A stretch of 64,000 nt of DNA from Bacillaceae bacterium (GTDB taxonomy: Bacteria; Bacillota; Bacilli; JACDOE01), in the NCBI GenBank assembly GCA_017656255.1, contig JACDOE010000001.1:1057205-1121204 (forward strand), in the 5' to 3' direction. This document shows, piece by piece, positions 25,587 through 35,488 of the stretch. Position 1 is the first letter of the stretch. Every line of letters starts with the position of its first letter. The notes under the pieces are model-generated. The model was not told the origin of the DNA and did no database searches. It was given only the letters and a program-made list of their open reading frames with translations. Position numbers and translations under genes: made by a program.

Positions 25587-27050
25587 TCAATGCGTGATGA
25601 TATCCAGAACATATTGTTTCATATCCACCAGTCTGGGTGGGGATGGATACGGGAGATCCGTTCCCGCTATTATCAGCGGGATTTGCGAATCATATTTATG
25701 CAGAGAACCATGGCTCCCCCCATTCAGATGAGTCGGGTAATAACGGGATTTAAACTCGAAACGGGGACGTGCCGTCACCACAATCACCGGGGCATCCTGA
25801 GCATATAATGCGCCATATAATCGGGCCAGGACATCCGGATAATCCCCGTATTGCAATGTTTCATTATCCCACTTCAAATCCAGCGTGCCGGGATCACCAT
25901 CCAGTTCCCAATCCTCCCCGTAAATATCAGTAACAGAACCCTCCGGACGAAAAAACAACGCTTTACCGGACCCTCCCTCCTCAACCCGGACACCTCCATT
26001 TTCTTTCCAGGCAATGATGTCGATCCTGGCCTCTTTCTTCAATTCACCGATGACACGATTTTGTACCTCCTGCTTGAGAGGATATAGGTAGACCATTCTT
26101 TCGTTATTGCAAACCACCAGTTCATGCCGATTTGTAACGGACTCATTCAATTGCAACACCGCAAAGGGCTGAAGCATGAGATCCAGGTCAATATTGTAGT
26201 CTTTTCCTTTACCGATTCGTGTCTGACCGTGATCACTGATGATAATAAACACCGATTGCTCAAGCGCTTCGTCCCAGGTTCCATAAGCATTTAGTATATC
26301 CTGAATATGCTGGTCGACTCGAATCAAGGCATTTTCAGCGTGTGCGGGATTGGTTTTATGTATTTCATGGTCATTATCAGGGAAATATCCGAGAATAAAA
26401 TCGGGCTGTTTGCCTGATCGAATCAAGCTTTGCACCACCTGTGACGCAAATATGTCGTTAATCCCGAGCATCTTTTTGATTCCCCGCACATCTCGCGGTA
26501 TGGTCAATTCGTCACTGGTTTCAACCATGGTACCCAGAGTCAGCACTTCCGGACCGGAAACAGTCTTCATTTGACGAAACCGCTTAAATATCTTCATAAA
26601 TAAAGGAAGTTTAAGCGAATGCGCTTTGGTACCACGATGAATAATAGCATTGATGGATGCCGACGTTTTCCCCTTTTCTGACAATTCTTCAAATATTGTT
26701 CTGACTTGATCGCTTAAATGAACCTCGTTTAACCGATAAAGAATATTTTCAACACACCTGGACACCCCAAGTCGGGAGACGCATTTCCACCCGTTTATAT
26801 AATTGACGATTTCATTATTTTCATGATCAAACCAGATCAGACCGGGAATACGATGAACATCAGGATATACGCCGGTTAACAGCGAACTGTCCACAGAAGC
26901 GGTCATCGTGGGAAAAACGCTCACGCAATCTTTCGAATACTGGCCCCGTTCCATCAGGAATTTCAGAGCAGGTATTGTTTTATGATTGACTTCCTCTTCG
27001 AGGACATCGGGCATCAATGAATCGATTAACAGTAAAATCACTTTTTTCAT
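25587..27050 (-). CDS. Type I phosphodiesterase / nucleotide pyrophosphatase family protein
   Basis: A 487-residue hydrolase of the alkaline-phosphatase superfamily, phosphodiesterase type I class. Metal and catalytic motifs are IDSLMPD (Asp10 region), FPTMTASVDSS (nucleophile Thr), YFPDNDHEIHK, ISDHGQTRIG and NGGSHGSLH. There is no signal peptide, so it is probably cytoplasmic. The substrate is unknown; relatives cleave nucleotides, phospholipids or phosphonates. The gene lies downstream of a structured leader RNA ending in a terminator, so its expression may be attenuated. ATG start with an AAGGG site. Confidence 0.85.
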   Translation of the reverse strand: MKKVILLLIDSLMPDVLEEEVNHKTIPALKFLMERGQYSKDCVSVFPTMTASVDSSLLTGVYPDVHRIPGLIWFDHENNEIVNYINGWKCVSRLGVSRCVENILYRLNEVHLSDQVRTIFEELSEKGKTSASINAIIHRGTKAHSLKLPLFMKIFKRFRQMKTVSGPEVLTLGTMVETSDELTIPRDVRGIKKMLGINDIFASQVVQSLIRSGKQPDFILGYFPDNDHEIHKTNPAHAENALIRVDQHIQDILNAYGTWDEALEQSVFIIISDHGQTRIGKGKDYNIDLDLMLQPFAVLQLNESVTNRHELVVCNNERMVYLYPLKQEVQNRVIGELKKEARIDIIAWKENGGVRVEEGGSGKALFFRPEGSVTDIYGEDWELDGDPGTLDLKWDNETLQYGDYPDVLARLYGALYAQDAPVIVVTARPRFEFKSRYYPTHLNGGSHGSLHKYDSQIPLIIAGTDLPYPSPPRLVDMKQYVLDIITH

Positions 27051-27131
27051 CCAAATCTAACCCTTCCCTGGCAATTTTCACAACATCTACAGTATGTCAC
27101 AGTGAACATGCCGTTATGAATGGTGACCCAC

Positions 27132-27173
27132 AAAAATAAAAAAGACTCACTCCTGTTCCGGAAAATGAGTCTT
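27132..27173 (-). terminator. Terminator at the 3' end of the structured leader RNA
   Basis: AAGACTCA pairs with TGAGTCTT, with a further inner TCC/GGA, followed on the minus strand by TTTTTTATTTTT. It lies 82 bases before the phosphodiesterase start. Confidence 0.85.
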
Positions 27174-27384
27174 CCATATAAAAAACGTCCCGCTCATGCC
27201 GTTTCATCAAAGTGTTTCAAGAACCCGCTCTCGCAGGTGGGTGTCCGCATGATGACTTTCGCTGTCCCCTGTCCGAGGCATAGCGTCCACCATCAGATAT
27301 AAGACTCCCTTATTAGTGTTACGGTTCGAAACATCATTGGATGAAACGGGCACAGCAGGATTGAAGATGCTTGATCTTCTGTCC
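27132..27384 (-). ncRNA. Unclassified structured RNA, candidate riboswitch or attenuator leader
   Basis: An RNA of about 250 nt with its own promoter. Long-range stems include AGCAGGA (27354-27360) with TCCCGCT (27188-27194); GATGAAACGG (27340-27349) with CCGTTTCATC (27199-27208); and GGTTCGAAAC (27323-27332) with GTTTCAAGAACC (27214-27225, two-base bulge). Inner hairpins include one closed by GCTGT/AGC near 27260. It ends in a terminator (27132-27173). The 5' terminator arm could pair instead with 27301-27307, giving a possible antiterminator. I do not recognise it as T-box, SAM, TPP, lysine, cobalamin, glycine, M-box or ydaO type. It could instead be a free-standing ncRNA. Confidence 0.6.
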
Positions 27385-27390
27385 TTTCAT

Positions 27391-27420
27391 AGTATAACAA
27401 CCTTTAAGGCTATTATTCAA
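27391..27420 (-). promoter_or_regulatory. Promoter of the structured leader RNA
   Basis: TTGAAT, 18-base spacer, TATACT on the minus strand; expected start near 27384. Confidence 0.65.
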
Positions 27421-27454
27421 GGGAACTTTTCATCCGTTTCTGCCAGTTACAGGA

Positions 27455-28339
27455 TTACTTTCGTTTGATGGGAGCTGATTTTCCGGGATTCTGAATAATC
27501 ATGACCGGTTCCAGATCGCCGTCGGGATGATAGACGAATGGAAGCGGCGAGATCGGGATATCCCCCTTCATACAAAAATCCATGTTCACCTTGCTCAGGA
27601 TTTGGTAGCCCACGTCATTTCTTAAATCAGCCACGATCAAGACATCCTGATGCGGGATCGCGACCCCCATCTCTCCCTTTACTTTCTTGAGCATCCCTTT
27701 CAGCAGGGCGTCGTTCAACACACGACTTGCCGCGTAACCGTCCTTCTGACTGAAAAAGTAGAAGACATTTCCCTGAACCTCATCCTGCTTCGGGATAATA
27801 TCGAGATTCTTCAGGTTACGAACAGCGGCCTCATGCAGTTCATCTTCTGTCAGACCGGATTCTTCCAGCATCTTCTGATCAATCAGGGCATAACTTTTGC
27901 CCAGATCCAGCGCATAAAAGATCGTGGATTCAGCGGTGTGCTTCCGGAAAACCAGTGAGGTTCCGTCTCTTTTTTCGCGGGGAAACGAAGCACTTCTGAG
28001 TACCGGATAAACGGCATCACGGCGAACTTTTTTGTCTTGTTCGCCGGCCCGCATCGTCTCTTTAATACGAACCATCACCTCTTTGAGCGCCTGGTCTCTT
28101 CCGACCTCTTTTTCCTGATCGTCGAGCTGGCGATAGATACCGGAAAGTGAAACACGTAATCCCTCTTCTTCTTTCTTCCCAGCGGGGGAATCCGGCATGA
28201 GTACCATCACGTCTCCTTCATCCCCTTGCTCAATCTCATAGCGCCAGTTTCGTTTCAGGTCCGGATCATTTTCGATCATATCATCAAGCAGTTCCAGGAA
28301 TTGTTTTTTCCAGCGAGCTTCTTTTGTTCTGTCCGTCAA
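27455..28339 (-). CDS. ytpQ: DUF1444 protein (YtpQ-like)
   Basis: A 294-residue cytoplasmic protein of the DUF1444 family (YtpQ of B. subtilis). The recognisable middle and end are RRDAVYPVLRSASFP, then DLRNDVGYQILSKVNMDFCMKGDIPISPLPFVYH. The family has no proven function. The start is TTG with GAAGGTG upstream. It is separated from yqfO by 28 bases and may be in the same unit as trmK-yqfO. The strongly charged first 100 residues are variable in the family. Confidence 0.85.
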   Translation of the reverse strand: MTDRTKEARWKKQFLELLDDMIENDPDLKRNWRYEIEQGDEGDVMVLMPDSPAGKKEEEGLRVSLSGIYRQLDDQEKEVGRDQALKEVMVRIKETMRAGEQDKKVRRDAVYPVLRSASFPREKRDGTSLVFRKHTAESTIFYALDLGKSYALIDQKMLEESGLTEDELHEAAVRNLKNLDIIPKQDEVQGNVFYFFSQKDGYAASRVLNDALLKGMLKKVKGEMGVAIPHQDVLIVADLRNDVGYQILSKVNMDFCMKGDIPISPLPFVYHPDGDLEPVMIIQNPGKSAPIKRK

Positions 28340-28367
28340 AAAAACACCTTCTTTCCAGTGGACTTTT

Positions 28368-29483
28368 TTAAAGAAATGTAAACGGATCTGTATTTATTTT
28401 AGATGTGATCACGTCGGTCTGATAACGATTTTGCTGCAATTTATCACACAGGACCCGGGCCACGCCCTCTTTCATCACTTTCTCCACATGGTGGCCGGGA
28501 TCGATGAGGGAGAGTCCGCCGGCCAGGGCATCATGAGCCGTGTGATAATAGACATCGCCGGTGATCATGACATCGGCGCCCTTAAACATGGCTTTTCCCA
28601 CAAAACTGTTGCCGTCCCCTCCCAGAATCGCCACCTTCTGCACCTGCCGGTCCAGCGATCCAACCACGCGCAGGTGAGGAACATCATAGGCCTTCTTGAC
28701 CTGTTCCGCCAGTTCCTGAAGGGAGACTGGTTCTGAAAGACGACCGATACGCCCGATTCCGTAAGTTTTCCCCGGCTGATCCACCGGATAGACATCATAA
28801 GCCACTTCTTCGTAGGGATGGGCCTTGATCATCGCCCGGATCACTTTTGCCTGCAATCCCTGCGGAACGATGGTTTCCAGACGGATTTCTTCCACTTTTT
28901 CCAGTTTGCCCTGTTTTCCAATAAAGGGATCGGTTCCTTCCCGCGGCATAAAGGTTCCTGTTCCTTCCAGCTGAAAGGTACAGTGGCTGTAATTGCCGAT
29001 CCATCCGGCACCGGCTTCCGACATCGCATTCATGACCGGCTCCAGATGATCCTTCGGAATAAAGACGACGATTTTTTTCAGAGGTTCTGTATGTAAAGGT
29101 TCCAGAATCTCGGTATCTTGAAGGCCCAGTTTTTCAGCCAGCAGATCGTTGACACCGCCTTCTGCGACATCCAGATTGGTGTGGGCGGTGTAGACCGCAA
29201 TGTCATGTTTGATCAATTTTTCGTAGAGGCGTCCTGCCGGCAGGTCTGTACGCAGATGCTTTAACGGACGGAAGATCACAGCATGATGGGCAATGATCAG
29301 ATCGACGTCCTGTTCAATCGCCTCATCGACCACCTCTTCCAGGACATCCAGCGTCACCATCACTTTTTTGACCTCTTTATCCAGGGTACCGACATGCAGG
29401 CCGATTTTGTCCCCTTCCATTGCGAGGTGCTTCGGAGCCAGCTGCTCCATATATTGAATTACCGTTTGTCCTCTGGCAAACAT
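28368..29483 (-). CDS. yqfO: Nif3-like dinuclear metal center protein (YqfO)
   Basis: A 371-residue NIF3/YqfO family protein. The metal-binding core includes DKIGLHVG near the N-terminus, DLIIAHHAVIFRPLKHL, and HTNLDVAEGGVNDLLAEKLGL; the C-terminal GGDGNSFVGKAMFKGADVMITGDVYYHTAHDA completes it. The long form carries the inserted PII-like domain (about residues 130-230, KIVVFIPKDHLEPVMNAMSEAGAGWIGNYSHC). Family members form toroidal hexamers; the enzyme activity remains unsettled. AGGAGG precedes the ATG, and the gene overlaps trmK by 25 bases. Confidence 0.93.
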   Translation of the reverse strand: MFARGQTVIQYMEQLAPKHLAMEGDKIGLHVGTLDKEVKKVMVTLDVLEEVVDEAIEQDVDLIIAHHAVIFRPLKHLRTDLPAGRLYEKLIKHDIAVYTAHTNLDVAEGGVNDLLAEKLGLQDTEILEPLHTEPLKKIVVFIPKDHLEPVMNAMSEAGAGWIGNYSHCTFQLEGTGTFMPREGTDPFIGKQGKLEKVEEIRLETIVPQGLQAKVIRAMIKAHPYEEVAYDVYPVDQPGKTYGIGRIGRLSEPVSLQELAEQVKKAYDVPHLRVVGSLDRQVQKVAILGGDGNSFVGKAMFKGADVMITGDVYYHTAHDALAGGLSLIDPGHHVEKVMKEGVARVLCDKLQQNRYQTDVITSKINTDPFTFL

Positions 29484-30190
29484 GTGAAAACCTCCTTGAT
29501 CATACGTATTTTCTCTTCGACCTCTGTTTTTTTACGCAGCGCTTCCGGATCGGTTGACCGGCTGATCTGGTCCCGGATACGGTTCAGTTTATGTAATTCC
29601 TGATTCCATTTTTCAAGTAAGATCGGGGATGATTCCTCCAGTAAAAAGGGGCCGATCTCCAGTAACCACTCCTGTGGATATGGCTTTTTCCGATACGGAC
29701 GGTATCCGTCCCCCGGTGTGGCTGCCAGAATTTCATAGATCTGTCCGTCTTCTTCGATAATGGACTCGGCTGTCAGTTCCCAGCCATGTTCCATCAGCCA
29801 CTGGCGTACCAGATATTCGCCAACATTGGGTTGCAGGACAAGGCACCTGACGTTTTCAAGTTGAGTCCGTCCGTCTTCCAGGATGCGAACCATCAAAGCC
29901 CCACCCATCCCGGCGATAGTGACGGCATCGGCTTCCCCCTTTTTTAAAACAGCGAGGCCGTCACCCAGTCTCACGTCGATGCGAGAGGACAGCCCGTATT
30001 TTTCCACCTGTCCCCGCGCCGCCTGATAGGGGCCCTGATGAACCTCTCCGGCTACAGCAGAGGGGATGCGGCCGGACCGGACCAGGTAAATGGGCAGGTA
30101 AGCATGGTCCGTTCCGATATCAGCCAGACGAAACCCGTCCGGAACATATTGCGCGACAGTCTGTAACCTGCGGGATATTGCGATTGGCAT
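29459..30190 (-). CDS. trmK: tRNA (adenine(22)-N(1))-methyltransferase
   Basis: A 243-residue SAM-dependent enzyme methylating N1 of A22 in bacterial tRNAs (YqfN in B. subtilis). The SAM-binding fold is visible: FRLADIGTDHAYLPIYLV, DVRLGDGLAVL, and AVTIAGMGGALMVRIL; the C-terminal coiled coil (KWNQELHKLNRIRDQI) is typical. The trmK-yqfO pair overlapped like this is conserved in Bacilli near sigA. AAAGGATG precedes the ATG. Confidence 0.94.
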   Translation of the reverse strand: MPIAISRRLQTVAQYVPDGFRLADIGTDHAYLPIYLVRSGRIPSAVAGEVHQGPYQAARGQVEKYGLSSRIDVRLGDGLAVLKKGEADAVTIAGMGGALMVRILEDGRTQLENVRCLVLQPNVGEYLVRQWLMEHGWELTAESIIEEDGQIYEILAATPGDGYRPYRKKPYPQEWLLEIGPFLLEESSPILLEKWNQELHKLNRIRDQISRSTDPEALRKKTEVEEKIRMIKEVFTCLPEDKR

Positions 30191-30338
30191 GCTGCATCAT
30201 CCTTTGTCTGTTCTCTCCTTATTTTAATGGAATACCGGAAGGAAACACAAATGATGAAAGTTTGAAACAGCCTCAAACTAATTTTGTCAAAACCTGTAGT
30301 TTCTCTTGAAGTCGCTTTCATTTTTCCCATACAATAGA

Positions 30339-30344
30339 TATAAT
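30339..30344 (+). promoter_or_regulatory. Possible -10 box of the acyl-CoA synthetase gene
   Basis: A perfect TATAAT 49 bases before the TTG start. The best -35 at 17 bases is only TTTCAT, so the promoter may need an activator. Confidence 0.4.
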
Positions 30345-30392
30345 CAGAGGAATTTTGATTTGATTATGATACATAGGGAGGAGAGGACGAGA

Positions 30393-32342
30393 TTGGGAGG
30401 AAAAGCAGTCTGGCACCCTGTTGAAGAAGATGTTAAGAAAACCCGGCTCTATCAACTCATGCAAAAAGCCGGATTTTCAGATTACGATGCTTTTCATCAA
30501 AAGTCCATCGATCAGATTGACTGGTTCTGGGATCTGGTGGTTCAGGACATGGGCATTAAGTGGATGAAACCCTATGAGCGTGTGTTGAACCTGTCCCGCG
30601 GTATTCAATGGCCTTCCTGGTTTGAAGGCGGGCAATTAAATGTAACCGATTACAGTCTGGAAAAATGGCGCCAGGACCCGGAAGTGAGCAGCCGCCATGC
30701 GCTTCTCTGGGAAGGGGAAGATGGCGAGGTCAGGACTTATACGTATCAGCAGCTGTCCGAAGAGGTCAAGCGGGTCGCAAACGGCCTGAAGAAAATGGGA
30801 ATCGAAAAGGGCGACCGGATTACCCTGTATATGCCGATGTTACCCGAGACTGTGATCGCTATGCTGGCCATCGCCCGAATCGGAGCTATTTTTACGCCTG
30901 CTTTCTCGGGTTACGGGGCGGATGCAGTGGCAAAAAGAATTGAGGCAGCCGGCTCCAAAATGGTGATCACCGCCGACGGTTTTTACCGCCGTGGAAAAGT
31001 GGTCCCGATGAAAGAAGAAGCGGATAAAGCTCTCAGCCTGACCGAAGGTGTTGAAAAAATGGTGGTGGTTCGTCGTACCGGGCGAGACATCCCCTGGAAC
31101 GAAAAAAGAGATGTGGACTGGACGAACCTGGTCATCGATGGCGATAACGCTCCTGTTGAACCGATGAAAAGTGACGATCCGTTTATGTTGATCTATACGT
31201 CGGGCACAACCGGGCGACCCAAGGGCATTATCCACACCCACAGCGGTTTCCCGATTAAAAGCGCCTTTGATGCCGGCTATGGGATGGATCTTCGCCCTGG
31301 TGAAGTCCTGTTCTGGTTAACTGATATGGGCTGGATGATGGGACCGTTTCTGGTGTTTGGATCTCTGGTAAACGGCAGCACCATGCTCCTTTATGAAGGT
31401 TCACCCGACTATCCCAATCCGGGCCGTCTGTGGAAACTGGTGGAGGATCACAAAATCACCCATCTGGGCATTTCCCCTACCCTGATCCGCGCGTTGATGA
31501 AGCATGATGAGCGCTGGTTTCAGGAACGGAATCTGTCCAGTCTGCGGGCCATCGGTTCCACCGGGGAACCTTGGAATCCGGAACCCTGGATGTGGCTGTT
31601 CGAAAAAGTGGGGGGCCGCCGTATTCCCATTTTCAATTATTCCGGTGGAACGGAAATCTCCGGCGGTATCCTGGGCAACCTTCTGTTAAAGCCCATCGCA
31701 CCGACCGGTTTCAACAGCCCGCTTCCCGGTATGGATGCCGATGTCTGGGATCAAAACGGAAATCCTGTGCGCGGCGAAGTGGGAGAACTGGTGATCAAAA
31801 AACCCTGGGTCGGCATGGCCAACGGTTTCTGGCAGGAGCCCGAACGCTATGAAGATACCTACTGGAGTCGCTGGCCGGACACCTGGGTTCACGGTGACTG
31901 GGTGGAGATTGATGATGAAGGATTCTGGTACATTACCGGCAGATCGGACGACACCCTGAATGTAGCCGGAAAAAGGCTCGGCCCGGCAGAGATGGAGTCG
32001 GTGCTGGTGGATCATCCCGCTGTTGTGGAAGCCGCGACCATCGGCGTTCCGGATGAATTGAAAGGAGAAGTTGCCGTCTGTTTCGTGGTATTGAAGCCGG
32101 ATGTTGAAGGTGATGACGAACTGACCAAAGAATTGATGAATATGGTTGGAGAACGGCTCGGAAAGGCGCTTAAACCGAAAAGGATTCACTATGTAGATGA
32201 CCTGCCCAAAACCCGGAATGCGAAAGTGATGCGCCGTGTTATCCGATCCGCTTACCTGGGAACAGACCCCGGTGATCTGTCAGCCCTTGAAAATCCGCAG
32301 ACTGTATCAAAAATCACGGAAATGTCGCAGGGAACTGCGTAA
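30393..32342 (+). CDS. AMP-forming acyl-CoA synthetase (acetyl/acetoacetyl-CoA synthetase type)
   Basis: A 649-residue adenylate-forming ligase with the ACAS-type N-terminal segment. Motifs: YTSGTTGRPKGIIHTHSG (phosphate loop), WLTDMGWMMG, STGEPWNPEPW, YSGGTEISGG, HGDWVEIDDEGFWYITGRSDDTLNVAGKRLGPAE, and KTRNAKVMRR with the acetylatable catalytic Lys. It activates a short-chain carboxylic acid to its CoA ester; acetate, propionate or acetoacetate cannot be told apart. The start is the TTG at 30393 with GGGAGGAGAGG upstream; a longer in-frame ATG start would lie upstream of the probable promoter. It stands alone between trmK (divergent) and sigA (convergent). Confidence 0.87.
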   Translation: MGGKAVWHPVEEDVKKTRLYQLMQKAGFSDYDAFHQKSIDQIDWFWDLVVQDMGIKWMKPYERVLNLSRGIQWPSWFEGGQLNVTDYSLEKWRQDPEVSSRHALLWEGEDGEVRTYTYQQLSEEVKRVANGLKKMGIEKGDRITLYMPMLPETVIAMLAIARIGAIFTPAFSGYGADAVAKRIEAAGSKMVITADGFYRRGKVVPMKEEADKALSLTEGVEKMVVVRRTGRDIPWNEKRDVDWTNLVIDGDNAPVEPMKSDDPFMLIYTSGTTGRPKGIIHTHSGFPIKSAFDAGYGMDLRPGEVLFWLTDMGWMMGPFLVFGSLVNGSTMLLYEGSPDYPNPGRLWKLVEDHKITHLGISPTLIRALMKHDERWFQERNLSSLRAIGSTGEPWNPEPWMWLFEKVGGRRIPIFNYSGGTEISGGILGNLLLKPIAPTGFNSPLPGMDADVWDQNGNPVRGEVGELVIKKPWVGMANGFWQEPERYEDTYWSRWPDTWVHGDWVEIDDEGFWYITGRSDDTLNVAGKRLGPAEMESVLVDHPAVVEAATIGVPDELKGEVAVCFVVLKPDVEGDDELTKELMNMVGERLGKALKPKRIHYVDDLPKTRNAKVMRRVIRSAYLGTDPGDLSALENPQTVSKITEMSQGTA

Positions 32343-32460
32343 AATAATACGCAGATCGATTCAAGCCTCAAAATTTTCTCGTGGAAAATTTGCATTCCCC
32401 TGTCAAAATGGATAAAATGAAAAAAAGAAAAAACCACTAATTCTCACAACTTATGGAAAA

Positions 32461-32497
32461 CAAAAAACCTGCGGTTCAGAGTTACCGAACCGCAGGT
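32461..32497 (-). terminator. Terminator of the sigA operon
   Basis: An 11-bp stem (ACCTGCGGTTC/GAACCGCAGGT) with TTTTTTG on the minus strand, 21 bases after the sigA stop. Confidence 0.9.
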
Positions 32498-32517
32498 AAT
32501 CAAACATAACCTGTTGT

Positions 32518-33639
32518 TTATTCGAGAAAATCCTTCAACCGCTTACTGCGGCTAGGATGCCGCAACTTTCTCAATGCCTTCGCTTCAATTTGACGGATGC
32601 GCTCTCGGGTCACACCGAATACCTTGCCCACTTCTTCCAGTGTCCGGGTGCGCCCGTCATCCAGACCAAATCGTAAACGCAGGACATTTTCCTCACGGTC
32701 TGTTAGGGTATCAAGGACATCTTCCAGCTGTTCTTTCAACAATTCATAAGCGGCTGCATCAGACGGCGCCAGTGCATCCTGGTCTTCGATGAAGTCGCCG
32801 AGGTGAGAATCGTCTTCCTCGCCGATTGGGGTTTCAAGAGATACCGGCTCCTGAGCGATTTTCATAATTTCCCTCACTTTTTCAGGAGTCAGATCCATTT
32901 CTTCGGCAATTTCTTCCGGAAGAGGCTCTCTTCCTTTTTCCTGTAAGAGTTGCCGGGAAACCCGAATCAATTTATTAATGGTTTCCACCATATGAACCGG
33001 AATGCGGATGGTACGTGCCTGATCGGCAATCGCCCGTGTAATCGCCTGGCGAATCCACCAGGTCGCATAGGTACTGAACTTGTATCCTTTGCGGTAATCA
33101 AACTTCTCAACCGCTTTGATCAAGCCCATGTTTCCTTCCTGAATCAGATCCAGAAAGAGCATTCCGCGTCCGACATAACGCTTTGCAATACTGACTACAA
33201 GACGAAGGTTGGCTTCTGCCAGAAGTCGCTTGGCTTCCTCATCACCCTGTTCAATTCGCTTGGCAAGTTCAATCTCTTCTTCAGCAGATAGAAGCGGAAC
33301 CCTTCCGATTTCCTTGAGATACATACGGACAGGGTCATTGATCTTCACTCCCGGAGGAACACTGAGGTCTTCGAGATCAAATTCTTCCTCGTCCTCGGCA
33401 TCTTCCGGAGGAAGCGGGATATCATCTTCAGACTCTCCCACCACTTCTATTCCCTGTTCAGCCAGATATTCAAAAAATTCATCTGCCTGATCGGAATCCT
33501 GTTCAAAAGGAGCCAGGCGATCCATGATTTCTTTATAGGTAAGAACCCCGCGCTTCCGACCTAACTCAACCAGTTGTTCCTTCACCTGATCGAGAGTCAG
33601 TTCTGTGGTTTCGGGTTTATTTTCTATTTTTTTAGCCAT
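32518..33639 (-). CDS. sigA: RNA polymerase primary sigma factor SigA
   Basis: A 373-residue housekeeping sigma-70 factor. Region 1.1 is acidic ([22 protein letters not shown]), regions 1.2-2 contain [17 protein letters not shown] ... [39 protein letters not shown] ... [19 protein letters not shown] (-10 recognition), region 3 [13 protein letters not shown], and region 4.2 [34 protein letters not shown] (-35 recognition). Its ATG overlaps the end of dnaG by eight bases, the classic dnaG-sigA arrangement. The promoters given in this table are of the type this factor reads. Confidence 0.97.
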   Translation of the reverse strand: MAKKIENKPETTELTLDQVKEQLVELGRKRGVLTYKEIMDRLAPFEQDSDQADEFFEYLAEQGIEVVGESEDDIPLPPEDAEDEEEFDLEDLSVPPGVKINDPVRMYLKEIGRVPLLSAEEEIELAKRIEQGDEEAKRLLAEANLRLVVSIAKRYVGRGMLFLDLIQEGNMGLIKAVEKFDYRKGYKFSTYATWWIRQAITRAIADQARTIRIPVHMVETINKLIRVSRQLLQEKGREPLPEEIAEEMDLTPEKVREIMKIAQEPVSLETPIGEEDDSHLGDFIEDQDALAPSDAAAYELLKEQLEDVLDTLTDREENVLRLRFGLDDGRTRTLEEVGKVFGVTRERIRQIEAKALRKLRHPSRSKRLKDFLE

Positions 33640-35488
33640 CTGTCTCCCTCCTTCCCTGAGAATTTGGACGGGCTTTCAGTTGTCGCTGCAGACGGAAGAT
33701 CTCAACACCGATCTCCGCCGCTTCTCTGGAGTTGCCCATTTTTTCCAGCCGTCTTTGCTCTTTTTTTAATTGTTCTATATGCAACCACTTTGGATAATTT
33801 AAAACTTGCTGTATATAATCTGTCAGTTCCTGTTCGGAAACCTCTTCATTTATATCAAGCATTGCCAGCTCGGATGCGAGTTTCATCAATCTTTCGTCAT
33901 CCAGGCGGTTGACAAACTTCCCGGGATCCGGCTCATTCCCTTCTCGGTAGTATTTGTAGAGAAAGGCCGCCAGAGCCGCATGTTCATCGACGGAGAACTC
34001 GCCTCCGACCTCCGCCTCGACGCGAGCTGCAATGTCCTGATTACGCATCATCCAGACAATCAACATACGTTCCGCTTTATGGTGGGCAGGCAACAAAGAC
34101 TGACTGGCAGAATGATTGCCATTATTTATATTATTATTCCACTTACTGGTCCAATTATCCCTGCTGCTGTCCCTTTTTTGTTTTCGATAATTTTTTTGAT
34201 GTTCCTGCCTGATTGCCTGAAAAGATATATCAAATTCTTCAGCAAGCCTGCGCAGGTAATGATCGCGTTCGACAGCACTGGACAATCGGGCTATGACTTC
34301 AAGGGCTTCATGTATATAGTTCATCCGCTCCGTTTCATCCTGCAGATCTTTCCCTGTTTTCAGGTAATCCAGTTGAAACGCGGTAGCGGATTGAGCCTGC
34401 AGCAAAATGTCCTGCCTGAATCTTTCCCCACCATGACGCCGGATATAATCATCCGGGTCCATACCTTCCGGCAATCTTGCTATTTTAACATGACAGCCGG
34501 TTTTTGTCAATATTTCCATACTCTTGAGCGCAGCTTCCACTCCGGCACGATCCGAGTCATAACAGATGATCACCTGTTCTGCATTACGGCGGATCACTCG
34601 TGCCTGTTCTTCGGTCAGTGCCGTTCCCAGTGAAGCGATACAATTGTGTATCCCCCCCTGCCATGCCGAAATAACATCCGCATATCCTTCAAACAAAACC
34701 GCCTCACGTTCCCTGCGAATCATGTTTCGGGCTCTATGCAGGTTGAAAAGCAGGCGCCCTTTGTTAAACAACCGGGTTTCGGGGCTGTTCAGGTATTTCG
34801 GTTGCTGGTCTCCGACAGCTCTGCCGCCAAAGGCAACTACCCGTCCCTGCGTATCATGAATCGGAAACATCACTCTTCCCCTGAACCGGTCAAAGTAACG
34901 TTTTCCGGCTTCGCGAAGGGCCACCAGTCCTGCCTCTTCCATCAGCGGGAGCGGCAGATTTCGTTTCTGGAGAAATTGTGTGACCAGATACCAACTGTCA
35001 GGCGCATATCCGAGCTGAAATTCTTCAATGGTCTCCCCTGTAAAACCACGCTGTTTCAGATAGTCCAGCCCAATCTTCCCCGCTTCTTTGTGAAGCAGAA
35101 TGTGGTGATACAATTTCGCCACCAGATCATGGGCTTTATACATCGTGTTCTTTTCTTCTTTATGCTGCTGGTTTTCCCGGGGTTGTCCACGCTCGGGGAT
35201 GTCGATACCGGCGCGTTCTGCCAGATACTCAACCGCTTCAACAAAATGAAGCCCTTCGACTTTCATCAGGAACGAAATAACGTTTCCCCCTTCACCACAG
35301 CCAAAACAGTGAAATATCTGTTTGTCGGGAGATACGGAAAACGACGGTGTTTTTTCGGAATGAAACGGACACAATCCGAAATAGTAACGGCCGCTTTTAC
35401 GCAGTTGTACATATTGTCCGACAATATCCAGGATGTCAAAATGACTGCGCACCCGATCTATAATCTCCTCGGGAATAGGGCCTGTCAT
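33632..35488 (-). CDS. dnaG: DNA primase
   Basis: A 618-residue primase making RNA primers for replication. The N-terminal CHC2 zinc finger is intact (C-x2-H ... CFGC between residues about 40 and 64), followed by the TOPRIM domain ([20 protein letters not shown]) near residues 260-320, and the C-terminal DnaB-binding helical domain. AAAGGTGG precedes the ATG. It is followed with an eight-base overlap by sigA. Length is typical for Bacilli. Confidence 0.96.
   Translation of the reverse strand: MTGPIPEEIIDRVRSHFDILDIVGQYVQLRKSGRYYFGLCPFHSEKTPSFSVSPDKQIFHCFGCGEGGNVISFLMKVEGLHFVEAVEYLAERAGIDIPERGQPRENQQHKEEKNTMYKAHDLVAKLYHHILLHKEAGKIGLDYLKQRGFTGETIEEFQLGYAPDSWYLVTQFLQKRNLPLPLMEEAGLVALREAGKRYFDRFRGRVMFPIHDTQGRVVAFGGRAVGDQQPKYLNSPETRLFNKGRLLFNLHRARNMIRREREAVLFEGYADVISAWQGGIHNCIASLGTALTEEQARVIRRNAEQVIICYDSDRAGVEAALKSMEILTKTGCHVKIARLPEGMDPDDYIRRHGGERFRQDILLQAQSATAFQLDYLKTGKDLQDETERMNYIHEALEVIARLSSAVERDHYLRRLAEEFDISFQAIRQEHQKNYRKQKRDSSRDNWTSKWNNNINNGNHSASQSLLPAHHKAERMLIVWMMRNQDIAARVEAEVGGEFSVDEHAALAAFLYKYYREGNEPDPGKFVNRLDDERLMKLASELAMLDINEEVSEQELTDYIQQVLNYPKWLHIEQLKKEQRRLEKMGNSREAAEIGVEIFRLQRQLKARPNSQGRRETDG

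Noticed and set aside
27132-27384. Naming this RNA as 6S RNA
   Set aside because: Its fold is branched rather than one long hairpin with a central bubble, it lacks the usual aspS/yrvM neighbours, and it has a plausible antiterminator. I cannot exclude it without a covariance search.
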